The notes: generated by a model from the sequence alone, not told the origin. A stretch of 64,000 nt of DNA from Novosphingobium sp. RL4 (GCF_035658495.1 NZ_CP141945.1:893501-957500); one strand, 5' to 3'; numbered from the stretch's first letter, positions 37,115-47,168 are shown. Program-made: numbers and translations.

Positions 37115-37135
37115 CTCAACCAATTCAATTGAGTT
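37115..37135 (-). promoter_or_regulatory. shared sulfur-regulon dyad, site 3 (operon B)
   Basis: CTCAACCAATTCAATTGAGT plus one T lies 45 bp before the ssuC start. Arms CTCAA and TTGAG are perfect with a 9-bp spacer. It is one half of a divergent regulatory region shared with the LysR gene, whose own site is 136 bp away. Confidence 0.72.
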
Positions 37136-37271
37136 TTGTGTGCCGGCCTATCAGCACCGCTCATAACGCCGGGAAAAGCTGGAGTTTGCATCGCCGGGCC
37201 GTGCCGGATTCGGGGCGAACGCCCCGCCGGCCGCACTGATGGAGCAGACAAGGTTTGCAATCAGCGTCACA

Positions 37272-37292
37272 AACTCTACTAATTTGGTTGAG
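37272..37292 (+). promoter_or_regulatory. shared sulfur-regulon dyad, site 4 (lysR promoter)
   Basis: AACTCTACTAATTTGGTTGA plus one G lies 57 bp before the LysR start, in the opposite orientation to site 3, so that each site has the same polarity relative to its own gene. The proximal half TTTGGTTGAGAAT matches sites 1 and 3. It suggests autoregulation. Confidence 0.7.
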
Positions 37293-37348
37293 AATATGAA
37301 GCAGGTTACCCCGCCGCAGCAGCCCACCCATTCGAGAGTGATTCGAAC

Positions 37349-38182
37349 ATGCCCGTCAATCTTCCCACCAACCTCCTGCGCAGTTTCGTGGCGATCGTTG
37401 ATACCGGCTCCATGCTTCATGCCTCCGAGCGGGTCTTCGTGAGCCAGTCCGCCCTGAGCCTCCAGATCAAGCGCCTGGAGGAACTGCTCCAGCAGCCCCT
37501 CTTCCACCGCGAGGGCCGCAGGCTGACGCTCACCCAGTCCGGCGACCTGATGCTGGATTACGCGCGCAAGGTGCTGAATCTCCATGACGAGGCCGTAGCC
37601 GCCGTCACTGCCGGGCACTTTACCGGGCCGGCACGCATCGGCATGGTGCAGGACTTCGCCGAAATGCTGCTGTCCGGCCTGCTGGCCCGTTTCGCGGAGC
37701 TCCACCCCGAAGCACAGCTTTATTCGCGCGTCGCGGGCACTGCCGAACTGCTCGGCCAGCTCGAACGCCGGCAGCTGGACATCGTGCTCGGCTTCGCGGC
37801 CAACAACGATCCCAGCGCGATCGCCAGCGCGCCGATGGCCTGGTACGGAAAGCCCGAACTGGCGTTGCAGGAAACCGTGCAGCTCGCCGTGCTCGAACCG
37901 CCGTGCCGCTTTCGCGAAGCGGCGATCCGGGCGCTGGAAGATGCCGGGCGGCCTTACCGGATCTCGGTCGAGACACCCAATCTCACCGCGCTGCGCGCTG
38001 CCGTCGATGCCGGATTGGGCGTGACCTGCCGAACGCACCTGTTCCTGCGCGAGGCTCCGCTGGAGGATTCGGACCTGCCCGAACTGCCCAACGTCTCGTG
38101 CATCCTCCAGACCGCGCCCGGGCTTGACGGGCCGACCAGCCAGCTCGCCAAACTGGCGCGCGAGGTCGTGGCGGCACTCTGA
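37349..38182 (+). CDS. LysR family transcriptional regulator
   Basis: 277 residues. The N-terminal helix-turn-helix (about 5-65) reads NLLRSFVAIVDTGSMLHASERVFVSQSALSLQIKRLEELL and the effector domain runs from about 90. It is divergent from operon B, and both promoters carry the shared dyad. This makes it the best candidate for the regulator of the sulfur genes, comparable in role to CysB/Cbl/SsuR, though sequence does not place it in those subfamilies. Confidence 0.88.
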   Translation: MPVNLPTNLLRSFVAIVDTGSMLHASERVFVSQSALSLQIKRLEELLQQPLFHREGRRLTLTQSGDLMLDYARKVLNLHDEAVAAVTAGHFTGPARIGMVQDFAEMLLSGLLARFAELHPEAQLYSRVAGTAELLGQLERRQLDIVLGFAANNDPSAIASAPMAWYGKPELALQETVQLAVLEPPCRFREAAIRALEDAGRPYRISVETPNLTALRAAVDAGLGVTCRTHLFLREAPLEDSDLPELPNVSCILQTAPGLDGPTSQLAKLAREVVAAL

Positions 38183-38194
38183 AGCCACGGGCGC

Positions 38195-38214
38195 TTATTG
38201 GAAACTTTCAATAA
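38195..38214. promoter_or_regulatory. inverted repeat before peroxiredoxin-like gene
   Basis: TTATTG (38195-38200) and CAATAA (38209-38214) are separated by 8 bp, 77 bp before the start at 38292 and 12 bp after the LysR stop. It could be an operator for the next gene or a weak terminator for lysR. No T-run follows on the plus strand. Confidence 0.35.
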
Positions 38215-38291
38215 CGGCGGGGCGCTTCTCGTTATTCCTGCCCCGCCCCGCGCCCTAGCTTCCCGATGGACACCCATCAGGAGGAAACAGG

Positions 38292-38951
38292 ATGAGCAAG
38301 AGCCTCAAGGAGCGATTCGCCGAGCTTCAGGCGGAACGGGACCGGACGTGGAGCGCCGAGCAACTGGCCCGCAACGCCTTGCAGCGCAGCCTGCTTTCGG
38401 AGCGCCACGATCCCGCGAAACTGCCCAGGACGGGCGACGAAATCACACCTTTCACCCTGATAGATCAGGACGGGCACGAACTGACCCGCGACTCGCTGCT
38501 GGCCAATGGTCCCGCCGTGCTGGTGTTCTTCCGCTTCGGCGGGTGCCCGGCCTGCAACATCGCCCTGCCCTATTACAACGAGACGCTCTGGCCCGAACTT
38601 CGCGCGCGGGGCATTCCGCTTGTCGCGGTCAGCGCCCAGATTCCCGTGGACCGGGCGGTGATCGAACGCCACGGCCTGGGCTTCACCGTCGCCAGCGACC
38701 CCGGCTACGCACTCGGCCGCAGGCTTGGCGTGACCTTCTTCCCCGAGGAGCAGCCCGAAGTCGCCCCGGGCGAGAGCTGGATCGGCGCCACTCTGGGAAC
38801 GCTGAGCTACGAGATCGACCAGCCCGCCGTACTGGTCCTGGGACAGGACGCCAGAGTCCTGTTCTTCGAAGCCAGCCCCGACTGGCTGGACCGTACCGAC
38901 AGCGCCCCGATCCTTGCCGCCCTTTCCAACGCGCCGGTAACAGCCGCCTAG
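38292..38951 (+). CDS. AhpC/TSA peroxiredoxin-like protein
   Basis: 219 residues of the peroxiredoxin-like family with an N-terminal helical segment (residues 1-35) before the thioredoxin fold. The active site is FRFGGCPACN, with Cys85 and Cys88 as a CxxC pair instead of the usual single peroxidatic Cys. It is cytoplasmic, with AGGAGGAAACAGG as a strong ribosome site. Role could be peroxide or thiol-disulfide chemistry; next to sulfur genes, oxidative protection during sulfur limitation is a reasonable guess. Confidence 0.8.
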   Translation: MSKSLKERFAELQAERDRTWSAEQLARNALQRSLLSERHDPAKLPRTGDEITPFTLIDQDGHELTRDSLLANGPAVLVFFRFGGCPACNIALPYYNETLWPELRARGIPLVAVSAQIPVDRAVIERHGLGFTVASDPGYALGRRLGVTFFPEEQPEVAPGESWIGATLGTLSYEIDQPAVLVLGQDARVLFFEASPDWLDRTDSAPILAALSNAPVTAA

Positions 38952-38965
38952 GCTGCCCCTCACGC

Positions 38966-39001
38966 GCGCACGGTACCGCTTTCCCGTCCGGTTCCGTGCG
39001 C
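38966..39001 (+). terminator. hairpin after peroxiredoxin-like gene, possible terminator
   Basis: A 13-bp stem with one mismatch (GCGCACGG-ACCG type, arms 38966-38978 and 38989-39001) closes a 10-nt loop 14 bp after the stop codon. No clear T-run follows, so termination would be of a non-classical kind or assisted. Confidence 0.4.
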
Positions 39002-39252
39002 CGCCGGCCCGGCGCAGTGCCCCGGATCGCAGAGCCGCTTGAGTCGGCCGCCTGTTTGCGTGACAATAGGTTGCTGCTCCCTTTGAGGGAGTGGACCCTG
39101 TGCCGGCGATGAATCATATGTCATTGAAATTCCTGGCACGCCGCATCAAGCGCGGGGTCCGGCGCGAATGGGCCGCTTGGCCGGTATGTCCGGTGGAGCA
39201 GGCAGGCTTGGCCAAAAGGTATGCTTGCCACCCTGCAACTACATATTTAATG

Positions 39253-39272
39253 TCAACCAATTCGATTGAGTT
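39253..39272 (+). promoter_or_regulatory. shared sulfur-regulon dyad, site 5 (sulfate importer)
   Basis: TCAACCAATTCGATTGAGTT lies 33 bp before the sulfate-binding protein start. It matches site 3 at all but one base over this stretch, although the leading C is G here. The CAATTCGATTG centre is more symmetrical than in site 3. Its polarity relative to the gene is reversed compared with sites 1, 3 and 4. Confidence 0.7.
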
Positions 39273-39305
39273 TAGGCGTAGGCCACCTGACGGGAGACAC
39301 CATAG

Positions 39306-40340
39306 ATGAATGCCGGAACCCTCAATCGCCGCCTGTTTGTTACCGTCGCCGCGGTGACGGTGCTGGCCGCCTCCCTTGCCGGCTGCTCGGGCGGGAAATC
39401 GGGCAATTCGGTCGAGATCACCAATGTCTCCTACGATCCGACCCGCGAACTCTACCAGGCCGTGAACCCGGCCTTCGCGGCTTACTGGAAGAAGAAGACC
39501 GGACAGGACGTGACCTTCCGCATGAGCCATGGCGGATCGGGCAAGCAGAGCCGCGCGATCATCGACGGCCTCGAAGCCGATGTCGCCACGCTGGCGCTGG
39601 CCTACGATATCGACGTGATCGCCGAGAAGGCCAAGCTGCTCCCGGCCGACTGGCAAAAGGCACTCCCGGACAACAGTTCGCCTTACACCTCGACCATCGT
39701 CTTCCTCGTGCGCAAGGGCAATCCCAAGGGCATTCATGACTGGAACGACCTGGTGAAGCCCGGCGTGCAGGTCATCACCCCCAACCCGAAGACCAGCGGC
39801 GGCGCCCGCTGGAACTTCCTCGCTGCCTGGGCCTATGGCCGCAAGGCCGGCGGATCGGACGCTGCCGCCGAAACTTACGTGAAGCGCCTCTTCGCGCAGG
39901 TTCCCGTGCTCGACAGCGGCGCGCGCGGCGCGACGACCACTTTCGTCGAACGCGGCATCGGCGACGTGCTGCTCGCCTGGGAGAACGAAGCCCTGCTGGC
40001 CGAGAAGAAGCTGGGCGCCGGAAAGTTCGAGATCGTGGTGCCTTCCATCTCGATCCTCGCGGAACCGCCGGTCGCCGTGATCGCGGCGAACGCGAAGAAG
40101 CATGGCACCGAGGAAGTTTCCAAGGCCTATCTCGAATATCTCTACACACCGGAGGCGCAAGTCGCGATCGCGCGCAATTTCTACAGGCCCAGCGATCCCA
40201 AGATCGCCGAACAGTTCGCCAACCAGTTCCCCAAGCTGAACCTCACCACCATCGACGAGGATTTCGGCGGCTGGGGCAAGGCGCAGAAGACCTTCTTCGC
40301 TGACGGCGGCGTGTTCGACCGCATCTACTCCAAGAAGTAA
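39306..40340 (+). CDS. sbp: sulfate ABC transporter substrate-binding lipoprotein
   Basis: 344 residues with lipobox SLAGC (Cys27). It has the sulfate-binding protein signatures [50 protein letters not shown] and [19 protein letters not shown]. Gram-negative Sbp/CysP proteins are usually soluble periplasmic, so the lipid anchor is a mild oddity shared by other sphingomonad versions. First gene of the importer operon. Confidence 0.92.
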   Translation: MNAGTLNRRLFVTVAAVTVLAASLAGCSGGKSGNSVEITNVSYDPTRELYQAVNPAFAAYWKKKTGQDVTFRMSHGGSGKQSRAIIDGLEADVATLALAYDIDVIAEKAKLLPADWQKALPDNSSPYTSTIVFLVRKGNPKGIHDWNDLVKPGVQVITPNPKTSGGARWNFLAAWAYGRKAGGSDAAAETYVKRLFAQVPVLDSGARGATTTFVERGIGDVLLAWENEALLAEKKLGAGKFEIVVPSISILAEPPVAVIAANAKKHGTEEVSKAYLEYLYTPEAQVAIARNFYRPSDPKIAEQFANQFPKLNLTTIDEDFGGWGKAQKTFFADGGVFDRIYSKK

Positions 40341-40380
40341 ACCGCGCTTTCCGGCGCCAGAATCGAGCAGGCCACTGCAG

Positions 40381-41232
40381 ATGCCATCCATGACGACGCG
40401 CAAGCCCCGATGGCGTGCGCCCTCCGTTCTGCCGGGCTTCGGGCTGACCTTCGGGTTCAGCCTGGCCTGGCTGTCCCTGATCGTGCTGATCCCGCTGTCC
40501 ACCCTGTTCCTCAAGTCTGCCGGCATGGGCTGGCAGGCTTTTGTGGACGTGGGCTTTTCCGAACGCGCCCTCACCGCCTATCGCCTGAGCTTCGGCACCG
40601 CCATCGCCGCCGCGCTGGTCAACGCGGTGTTCGGCCTGCTCGTCGCCTGGGTTCTCGTGCGCTACGAATTTCCCGGAAAGCGCGTGATTTCCGCGCTGGT
40701 TGACCTGCCCTTCGCGCTTCCCACCGCCGTTGCCGGCATCGCCCTCACCGCGCTTTACGCGCCGAGCGGCTGGGTCGGGCAATATCTCGATCCCCTTGGA
40801 ATCAAGGTTGCCTTCACGCCGATCGGCATCACCGTGGCGCTGGTCTTCATCGGCCTGCCCTTCGTGGTGCGCTCGGTCGAACCGGTCCTTGCCGATCTCG
40901 GCAAGGACGTGGAGGAAGCCGCCGCAACGCTTGGCGCCAACCGTGCGCAGACGTTCGCACGGGTCATCTTCCCGGCGATCCTGCCCGCGCTGTTCACCGG
41001 CTTCGCGCTGTCCTTCGCACGCGGCGTGGGCGAATACGGCTCGGTGATCTTCATCTCGGGCAACATGCCCGGCCGCACGGAGATCGCGCCGCTGCTGATC
41101 GTCACCCAGCTCGAACAATACAATTACGACGGCGCCACCGCCATCGCGATGGTCATGATGCTGGTGTCCTTCGCGGTGCTGTTTACGCTCAACGCCCTCC
41201 AGTCCATCCGCCGCAGGAGGCTTGGCGCATGA
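40381..41232 (+). CDS. cysT: sulfate ABC transporter permease CysT
   Basis: 283 residues with about six membrane segments. [27 protein letters not shown] at the N-terminus, [29 protein letters not shown] and the coupling loop [27 protein letters not shown] are CysT/CysU hallmarks. ATG 40390 is an alternative start. Overlaps cysW by 4 bp. Confidence 0.92.
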   Translation: MPSMTTRKPRWRAPSVLPGFGLTFGFSLAWLSLIVLIPLSTLFLKSAGMGWQAFVDVGFSERALTAYRLSFGTAIAAALVNAVFGLLVAWVLVRYEFPGKRVISALVDLPFALPTAVAGIALTALYAPSGWVGQYLDPLGIKVAFTPIGITVALVFIGLPFVVRSVEPVLADLGKDVEEAAATLGANRAQTFARVIFPAILPALFTGFALSFARGVGEYGSVIFISGNMPGRTEIAPLLIVTQLEQYNYDGATAIAMVMMLVSFAVLFTLNALQSIRRRRLGA

Positions 41233-42076
41233 CCCGGAAAACGCGCCGGATCACCCCCGGAACCGAAAGCAGGACCGCGCAAGTACTGCTGATCCTCATC
41301 GCGCTCGCCTTTCTGGCGTTCTTCCTGATGCTGCCGCTGGTCGCGGTTTTCAGCGAAGCCCTGAAGCAGGGGATCGCGCCCTTCCTGGACGCCGTGTCCA
41401 ACCCCGACGCGCTGTCCGCGATCAAGCTCACGCTGATCATCGCCGCGATCAGCGTGCCGCTCAACATGGTCTTCGGCCTCGCCGCAAGCTGGGCCATCAC
41501 CAAGTTCAGCTTCCCCGGCAAGAATCTGCTGCTCACCCTGATCGACCTGCCGTTTTCCGTCTCCCCGGTGGTTTCGGGCCTGATCTTCGTGCTTTTGTTC
41601 GGAGCGCAGGGCCTGCTGGGACCATGGCTTTCCGCCCACGGCCTGAAGATCATCTTCGCGGTGCCCGGCATCATCCTAGCCACCGTCTTCATCACTTTCC
41701 CCTTCGTCGCCCGCGAACTGATCCCGCTGATGATGGAACAGGGCAAGGATGACGAGGAAGCCGCGCTTTCGCTGGGCGCCAATGGCTGGCAGACCTTCTG
41801 GCACGTCACCCTGCCGAACATCCGCTGGGGCCTGCTCTACGGCGTACTGCTGTGCAACGCGCGCGCCATGGGCGAATTCGGCGCCGTCTCGGTCGTCTCG
41901 GGGCACATCCGGGGCGAGACCAACACCATGCCGCTGCATGTCGAGATACTCTACAACGAATACGACTTCGTCGGAGCCTTCGCCGTGGCCTCGCTGCTGG
42001 CTGCGCTCGCGCTCGTCACGCTGGTCCTCAAGACCGTGCTCGAATGGCGCTTCGACCTTCACTCGGGAGCAAGGCA

Positions 42077-42080
<4 letters not shown>
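41229..42080 (+). CDS. cysW: sulfate ABC transporter permease CysW
   Basis: 283 residues, six-segment permease. [32 protein letters not shown] and the loop [30 protein letters not shown] identify Cys[37 protein letters not shown] is the conserved C-terminal part. Forms the channel with CysT. Confidence 0.92.
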
Positions 42081-43041
<961 letters not shown>

Positions 43042-43045
<4 letters not shown>

Positions 43046-43203
43046 CCAGCCCCGCGCCCGGCTCCCCCTCGGACAAGCAGCTTGAAGAGAGCATCGCCAG
43101 CGTGCGCGATGCTCTGAAGAACCTGCGCTACGGCAATGTCTCGCTGACCATCCATGACGGCCGCGTCGTCCAGATCGACGTCACGGAGAAGAAGCGCTTC
43201 TAG
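43042..43203 (+). CDS. YezD family (DUF2292) small protein
   Basis: 53-residue protein, start ATG overlapping the cysA stop as ATGA. After a disordered [11 protein letters not shown] it reads [20 protein letters not shown] then [20 protein letters not shown]. This is the pattern of the YezD/DUF2292 family, often encoded next to sulfur-assimilation genes in alphaproteobacteria and Bacilli. Function unknown; co-translation with CysA implies a role linked to sulfate uptake. Its stop overlaps the convergent MerC gene. Confidence 0.85.
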
Positions 43204-43637
43204 CGCGAAGGGCCGGCTGACTCGCACTCGTTGCAAGGCAGCCGCTTCTGCCAGTTCCAGCCGTGGCCGAGCACCAGCATCGCGCTGCCGGCCACGGTCA
43301 GGCCCGTCTCGCCCAGCGGCAGGCCGGCGGGCCATACCGCAAGAACGAGGCAGACGATGCCAGCCCCGCCGACAATGCCCGGCCCGATCGCGCCGTGCCG
43401 CCGATAGCCCATCAGGAACGCCGCCAGCGCCGCAGGTGCGACCAGGCCGAGCACGACCACATGAAACGCCTCCGACTGGAAGAATGAGCCGAGCAGGCCG
43501 GGCAGGAGGAAGAGCAGCAGCGGCAGCGCAAGGCAGTGGACCATGCAGAGCGCCGAGGCCGAGATCGCGGTGGATTCCACGAAATCGGCAAGCAGCCTCT
43601 GTCTCCGGACCTGCCGGACTCCACACTGCTCGCTCAT
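43200..43637 (-). CDS. MerC domain membrane protein
   Basis: 145 residues with four hydrophobic segments. SALCMVHCLALPLLLFLLPG carries the paired Cys/His of the MerC mercuric-transport domain. ATG 43637 is preferred (AGGAG upstream); TTG 43640 is possible. A Cys-rich end (LPCNECES) is present. In zinc-limited proteobacteria MerC-domain proteins occur in Zur-controlled clusters, and here a Zur-like box lies in the divergent promoter, so zinc rather than mercury is the likely metal. Confidence 0.8.
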   Translation of the reverse strand: MSEQCGVRQVRRQRLLADFVESTAISASALCMVHCLALPLLLFLLPGLLGSFFQSEAFHVVVLGLVAPAALAAFLMGYRRHGAIGPGIVGGAGIVCLVLAVWPAGLPLGETGLTVAGSAMLVLGHGWNWQKRLPCNECESAGPSR

Positions 43638-43661
43638 CAACCCGGCTCCTGCTCAATTAAG

Positions 43662-43678
43662 GTATGTTACAACATTAC
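43662..43678. promoter_or_regulatory. Zur-like operator between merC-type gene and DUF1826 gene
   Basis: ATGTT-AC-AACAT (43664-43675) is a perfect 5+2+5 dyad inside GTATGTTACAACATTAC, close to alphaproteobacterial Zur boxes of the TGTTATAACA type. It sits 25 bp before the MerC gene start and about 50 bp before the DUF1826 start, able to control both. Confidence 0.65.
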
Positions 43679-43727
43679 ATTGCTTGTGCTAGATGGGGCC
43701 TCCTTCGCAAATGAAAAGGCCTCTCCC

Positions 43728-44315
43728 GTGGAAAATGATCTCTGTCCTCCTGAAATCCGTCCGCACGGGGCACTCGCGCGGATAGCCCGGCCGGGTACCG
43801 ACGTTACGCTGTGGGAACGGCATCTCGATGCGGCGCTGGAACAGGAACTGGCAGCCCTGAAACTTGCCGAGCTTGACGACCTGACCTTCGAATGCACCAT
43901 CCCCGATCTTGCCGCGGGCATTGCGCAGGCCCTGGATGATGCCGGCTATCCGCACTGTCGGGTGCTGCGCCGCGACATCGCCATGCTCGCACGCTGCCAT
44001 GCCGAGGTACTGGCTGCGGAGCGGATCCGGTTGCGGCTGGAAGTGATCGAGACCGACGCCTGCCGGCGGTTCCACGCCGATTTCGTAACGGTCCGCACGA
44101 TCACGACTTATCTCGGGCGCGGCACGCAGTGGACGCAGGCCCCCGGTTCGGACTGGCAGCCCGAGATGATCCGCGAACTATCGGCCGGGACGGTGGCAAT
44201 GTTCAAAGGCCGTCTGCTTCAACCGGAACCATCCATCCTGCATCGCTCACCGCCCATCGCAGAATCGGGAGAATCCCGTCTGGTGCTGGTTATCGACTCG
44301 ATGGAAGCGCGCTAG
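43728..44315 (+). CDS. DUF1826 family protein
   Basis: 195 residues from GTG 43728, chosen because AAAAGG lies about 8 nt upstream and earlier starts would run into the Zur-like dyad. The conserved part reads TVRTITTYLGRGTQWT and TVAMFKGRLL, HRSPPI, typical of DUF1826, a family of unknown function found near COG0523/CobW metal chaperones and Zur-controlled genes. The His/Cys residues could bind zinc. No signal peptide. Confidence 0.8.
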   Translation: MENDLCPPEIRPHGALARIARPGTDVTLWERHLDAALEQELAALKLAELDDLTFECTIPDLAAGIAQALDDAGYPHCRVLRRDIAMLARCHAEVLAAERIRLRLEVIETDACRRFHADFVTVRTITTYLGRGTQWTQAPGSDWQPEMIRELSAGTVAMFKGRLLQPEPSILHRSPPIAESGESRLVLVIDSMEAR

Positions 44316-44404
44316 GCCGCCTTCACCGTCCGGTTCCCGCAGGCGCGACGAACGGTGTGTCCCGTGCGATCATCTCGCCGGGACGGGGCTACCTCGAAAG
44401 TTCT

Positions 44405-44422
44405 GAGACGATATAACGTCTC
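44405..44422. promoter_or_regulatory. perfect inverted repeat abutting CHAP gene start
   Basis: GAGACG-ATATAA-CGTCTC is a 6+6+6 dyad that ends 3 bp before the ATG at 44426. It occupies the place where a ribosome site would be, and none is visible. It could be an operator overlapping a promoter (the loop is ATATAA) or a translation-controlling hairpin. Confidence 0.4.
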
Positions 44423-44425
44423 TCC

Positions 44426-44938
44426 ATGAAAATGGTTCCCGTGGTCGCCGCCGCCATCCTTTCCCTCGCTGCCCAGATGTTCGCCGCGCCGGCGTTCGCG
44501 CAGCATCTGCAATGCGTGCCCTATGCCCGCGCGCAGTCGGGGATCGGCATTCACGGCAACGCGGCGACATGGTGGGGCCAGGCCGAAGGCACCTACAAGC
44601 GCGGTCATCTGCCCAAAGCGGGATCGGTCCTCGTCTTCAAGTCCACCTCGGCCATGCCTTACGGCCATGTCGCGACGATCCGCGAAGTGGTGGATGCCCG
44701 CCACGTCATGCTCGACCACGCCAACTGGTCCGGCCCCGGCCTGATCGAACGCAGCGCCCTTGCCGAAGACGTGTCCGAAGCGGGCGACTGGAGCAACGTG
44801 CGCGTCTGGTACGGGCCGAGCCATTCGCTGGGTTCGCGCGAAAATCCGACTTACGGCTTCATCTACGGGTCCAGCGCGGCAGACGGCACCGAACTGGCCA
44901 CCGCGAAGGATGACGACGCCCCCGGCAAGGCCGGCTGA
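44426..44938 (+). CDS. secreted CHAP-domain peptidoglycan amidase/peptidase
   Basis: 170 residues with a signal peptide ending AFAQ. The CHAP domain has catalytic Cys30 (LQCVPYARAQSG) and His81 (MPYGHVATIREV), followed by ARHVMLDHANW. CHAP enzymes cleave peptidoglycan stem peptides or amide bonds. It lies between two likely zinc-regulated genes on the same strand but has its own upstream dyad, so its link to zinc is uncertain. Confidence 0.8.
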   Translation: MKMVPVVAAAILSLAAQMFAAPAFAQHLQCVPYARAQSGIGIHGNAATWWGQAEGTYKRGHLPKAGSVLVFKSTSAMPYGHVATIREVVDARHVMLDHANWSGPGLIERSALAEDVSEAGDWSNVRVWYGPSHSLGSRENPTYGFIYGSSAADGTELATAKDDDAPGKAG

Positions 44939-44961
44939 GCAGGCAGCGGATATTTCCCGAT

Positions 44962-45012
44962 TGTAACATATTGATAACAGGACAATCGCCCTGTTGAGTA
45001 ATGTTATCACAT
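44962..45012 (+). promoter_or_regulatory. tandem Zur-like sites before zinc TonB receptor
   Basis: ATGTTATCACAT (45001-45012) is a 10-of-12 symmetrical dyad close to the one at 43664-43675. A second, weaker partner GTAACATATTGATAAC lies at 44963-44978. Both are within 100 bp of the receptor start at 45057, the expected position for repression by zinc-loaded Zur. Confidence 0.55.
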
Positions 45013-45056
45013 CACATTAGAGGAAGCCTCCTTTCCGATCCCAGGGGGTTGTTTCC

Positions 45057-47168
45057 TTGTCCGTCCGTATCCTGCACCGATCCGCCGTATCCCTCATCGC
45101 GCTGATCCCGGCCGCCGCTTTCGCCGAGGCTCCCGCGCCGGAATCGCGCGAAATTCTCGTCACCTCCGCGCCGCTGGAAGAGACCGCGGACGAAACCGCC
45201 ACGCCGGTCATCACGCTGGTCGGTGACGAACTCGCTCATCGCCGGCAGGGCACCCTGGGAGAGACCCTCGCCGGCCAGCCCGGCATCCATTTCGACAACT
45301 TCGGCGGCGGTGCCAGCCGGCCGGTGATCCGTGGCCAGACCTCGCCGCGCGTGCAGGTCCTGTCAGACAGCGCCAATGTGCAGGATGCCTCGGGCATTTC
45401 GGCAGACCATGCCATCACCGGCGAGCCGCTGCTACTGCGCGGCATCGAAGTCCTGCGCGGCCCGGCCGCCCTGCTTTACGGCGGCGGCGCGATCGGCGGC
45501 GCGGTGAACCTGCTCGACACCAAGATCCCCACCGCCATCCCGGCTAGCGGCATTTCCGGCGCGGGCGAGGCCCGGCTCGGCACCGGGGATGACGAGCGCT
45601 CGGTCGTGGGCGGCGTCACCGTAGGTTCGGGCGCTCTGGCGCTGCGGCTTGAGGGCGCGCACCGCGAGGCGGACGACTACCGCGTGCCCGGCGCCTTCGG
45701 CGAGCGCCGCGTTGCCGGATCGTGGAACGAAAGCTCCACCTTCACCGCCGGTGGATCGTGGGTCGGCCCGGACGGTTATCTCGGCGTCGCCTATACCCGC
45801 GTGACCGGCAAGTACGGGCTCCCCGGCCACAGCCACGAATACGAGGACTGCCACACGCACGGCGCCAGCCTTCACTGCGGGTCTCACGACGATCACGACG
45901 ACGACCACGATCATGGCGAGGATGACCACGACCATGAGCACGAGGAGGAAAGCATCTTCGTGAAGATGCGCAGCGAGCGGTTCGACATTCGCGGCGAATA
46001 TCGCGACCCCCTGCCCGGCTTCGAACGGGTCCGCTTCCGCATGGCGCACACCAACTACCGCCATGACGAGATCGAGCACGACGAGATCGCCACCGCTTAT
46101 CTCAACAAGGCCTTCGACGTCCGCTTCGAACTGACGCACAAGGCCGTGGCGGGCTTCCGCGGAGTCTTCGGCGTCCAGCACTCCGACAGCACTTTCAGCG
46201 GCATCCACGCCGTGGTCGAGGACGACGTGACCCGTTACACGCCGTTCGACATCAGCAATACCGCCCTGTTCCTGCACGAAAGCCGCGACTTCGGCCCGGT
46301 CCGCATCGAGGCCGCCGTGCGCCAGGAATGGCAGCGCATCCGCCCGCAAACCTCGCTGGCCGCGTTCATGCCCTCCAGCGCGCACGATCCCTTCTCGGTC
46401 TCGGCCTCGGCGCTGTGGAAGGTGGCGGATGGCTACTCGCTGGCGCTCTCGCTCGCCCGGTCGCAGCGCGCGCCCAACGTGCAGGAGCTCTACGCCTTCG
46501 GCCCGCACTTCGCCTCGAACACTTACGAGATCGGCATGGTGACGGGCCGTACCTTCAACGGCATGGCATCGACCGAAAACCGTCTGGAAACCGGCAAGTC
46601 GATCAACCTGACGTTCCGCAAGACCAGCGGCGCCACCACCTTCACACTCGGGGCCTATCACCAGCGCGTGGACAACTACATCTATGGCCAGACGCTGGAC
46701 CAGTACGAGGAGTTTCGCCTGATCCACTACGTGGCGGCGGATGCGACCTTCACCGGCGTGGACGGCGAGTTGCGCCACCAGATCATGCCGGAACTGGGCG
46801 TCTCGCTCTTCGGCGATTACGTCCGCGCCAAGCTGAAGGACGATCTGGGGAACCTTCCCCGTATCCCGCCCGGCCGCCTCGGCACGCGCGTCGATGCGGC
46901 AACCGGCCCGTTCACGGCGGAGGCGGAATATTACCGCACCTTCAAGCAGGACCGCATCGCCGACTTCGAAACCGCGACACCGGGCTACGACATGCTCAAC
47001 CTGACGCTGTCCTACAAGCTCGACCTCGGCACCGACCGCTGGGCCGAACTCTTCGCGCGCGGCACCAACCTGACGAATTCGTTCGCGCTCAACCACGCCT
47101 CCTTCGTGAAGGACGCCTCGCCGCTGCGCGGGCGGAACTTCGTGTTCGGCGTGAGAACGGCCTTCTGA
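45057..47168 (+). CDS. TonB-dependent zinc receptor, ZnuD-like
   Basis: 703 residues from TTG 45057 (GGGGG site upstream), signal peptide ending AAAFA. The plug domain shows LGETLAGQPGIHFDNFGGGASRPVIRGQ and GIEVLRGPAALLYGGGAIGGAVNLLD, as in ZnuD. About residues 263-298 form an extracellular loop extremely rich in His and Asp with CxTHG and LHCGS, a feature of ZnuD for catching zinc. The barrel ends FVFGVRTAF. Zur-like sites precede it. Role: zinc import across the outer membrane. Confidence 0.87.
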   Translation: MSVRILHRSAVSLIALIPAAAFAEAPAPESREILVTSAPLEETADETATPVITLVGDELAHRRQGTLGETLAGQPGIHFDNFGGGASRPVIRGQTSPRVQVLSDSANVQDASGISADHAITGEPLLLRGIEVLRGPAALLYGGGAIGGAVNLLDTKIPTAIPASGISGAGEARLGTGDDERSVVGGVTVGSGALALRLEGAHREADDYRVPGAFGERRVAGSWNESSTFTAGGSWVGPDGYLGVAYTRVTGKYGLPGHSHEYEDCHTHGASLHCGSHDDHDDDHDHGEDDHDHEHEEESIFVKMRSERFDIRGEYRDPLPGFERVRFRMAHTNYRHDEIEHDEIATAYLNKAFDVRFELTHKAVAGFRGVFGVQHSDSTFSGIHAVVEDDVTRYTPFDISNTALFLHESRDFGPVRIEAAVRQEWQRIRPQTSLAAFMPSSAHDPFSVSASALWKVADGYSLALSLARSQRAPNVQELYAFGPHFASNTYEIGMVTGRTFNGMASTENRLETGKSINLTFRKTSGATTFTLGAYHQRVDNYIYGQTLDQYEEFRLIHYVAADATFTGVDGELRHQIMPELGVSLFGDYVRAKLKDDLGNLPRIPPGRLGTRVDAATGPFTAEAEYYRTFKQDRIADFETATPGYDMLNLTLSYKLDLGTDRWAELFARGTNLTNSFALNHASFVKDASPLRGRNFVFGVRTAF

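Larger units (their letters stand above)
38952..39305. other. intergenic region upstream of sulfate importer
   Basis: 354 bp without a credible gene. It holds a strong hairpin at 38966-39001, a small one at 39078-39092 (CTCCC-TTTGA-GGGAG) and dyad site 5. TTGCCA followed by an AT-rich TATTTAAT near 39243-39250 is a plausible promoter just upstream of the dyad. A short open frame at 39091-39309 crosses these elements and is not considered a gene. Confidence 0.5.

Noticed and set aside
39091..39309. Short open frame before the sulfate-binding protein
   Set aside because: It crosses the shared dyad and overlaps the start of the binding-protein gene; no family pattern or convincing ribosome site.
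44405..44422. LexA box reading of the inverted repeat before the CHAP gene
   Set aside because: It lacks the GTTC-N7-GTTC form of alphaproteobacterial LexA sites.
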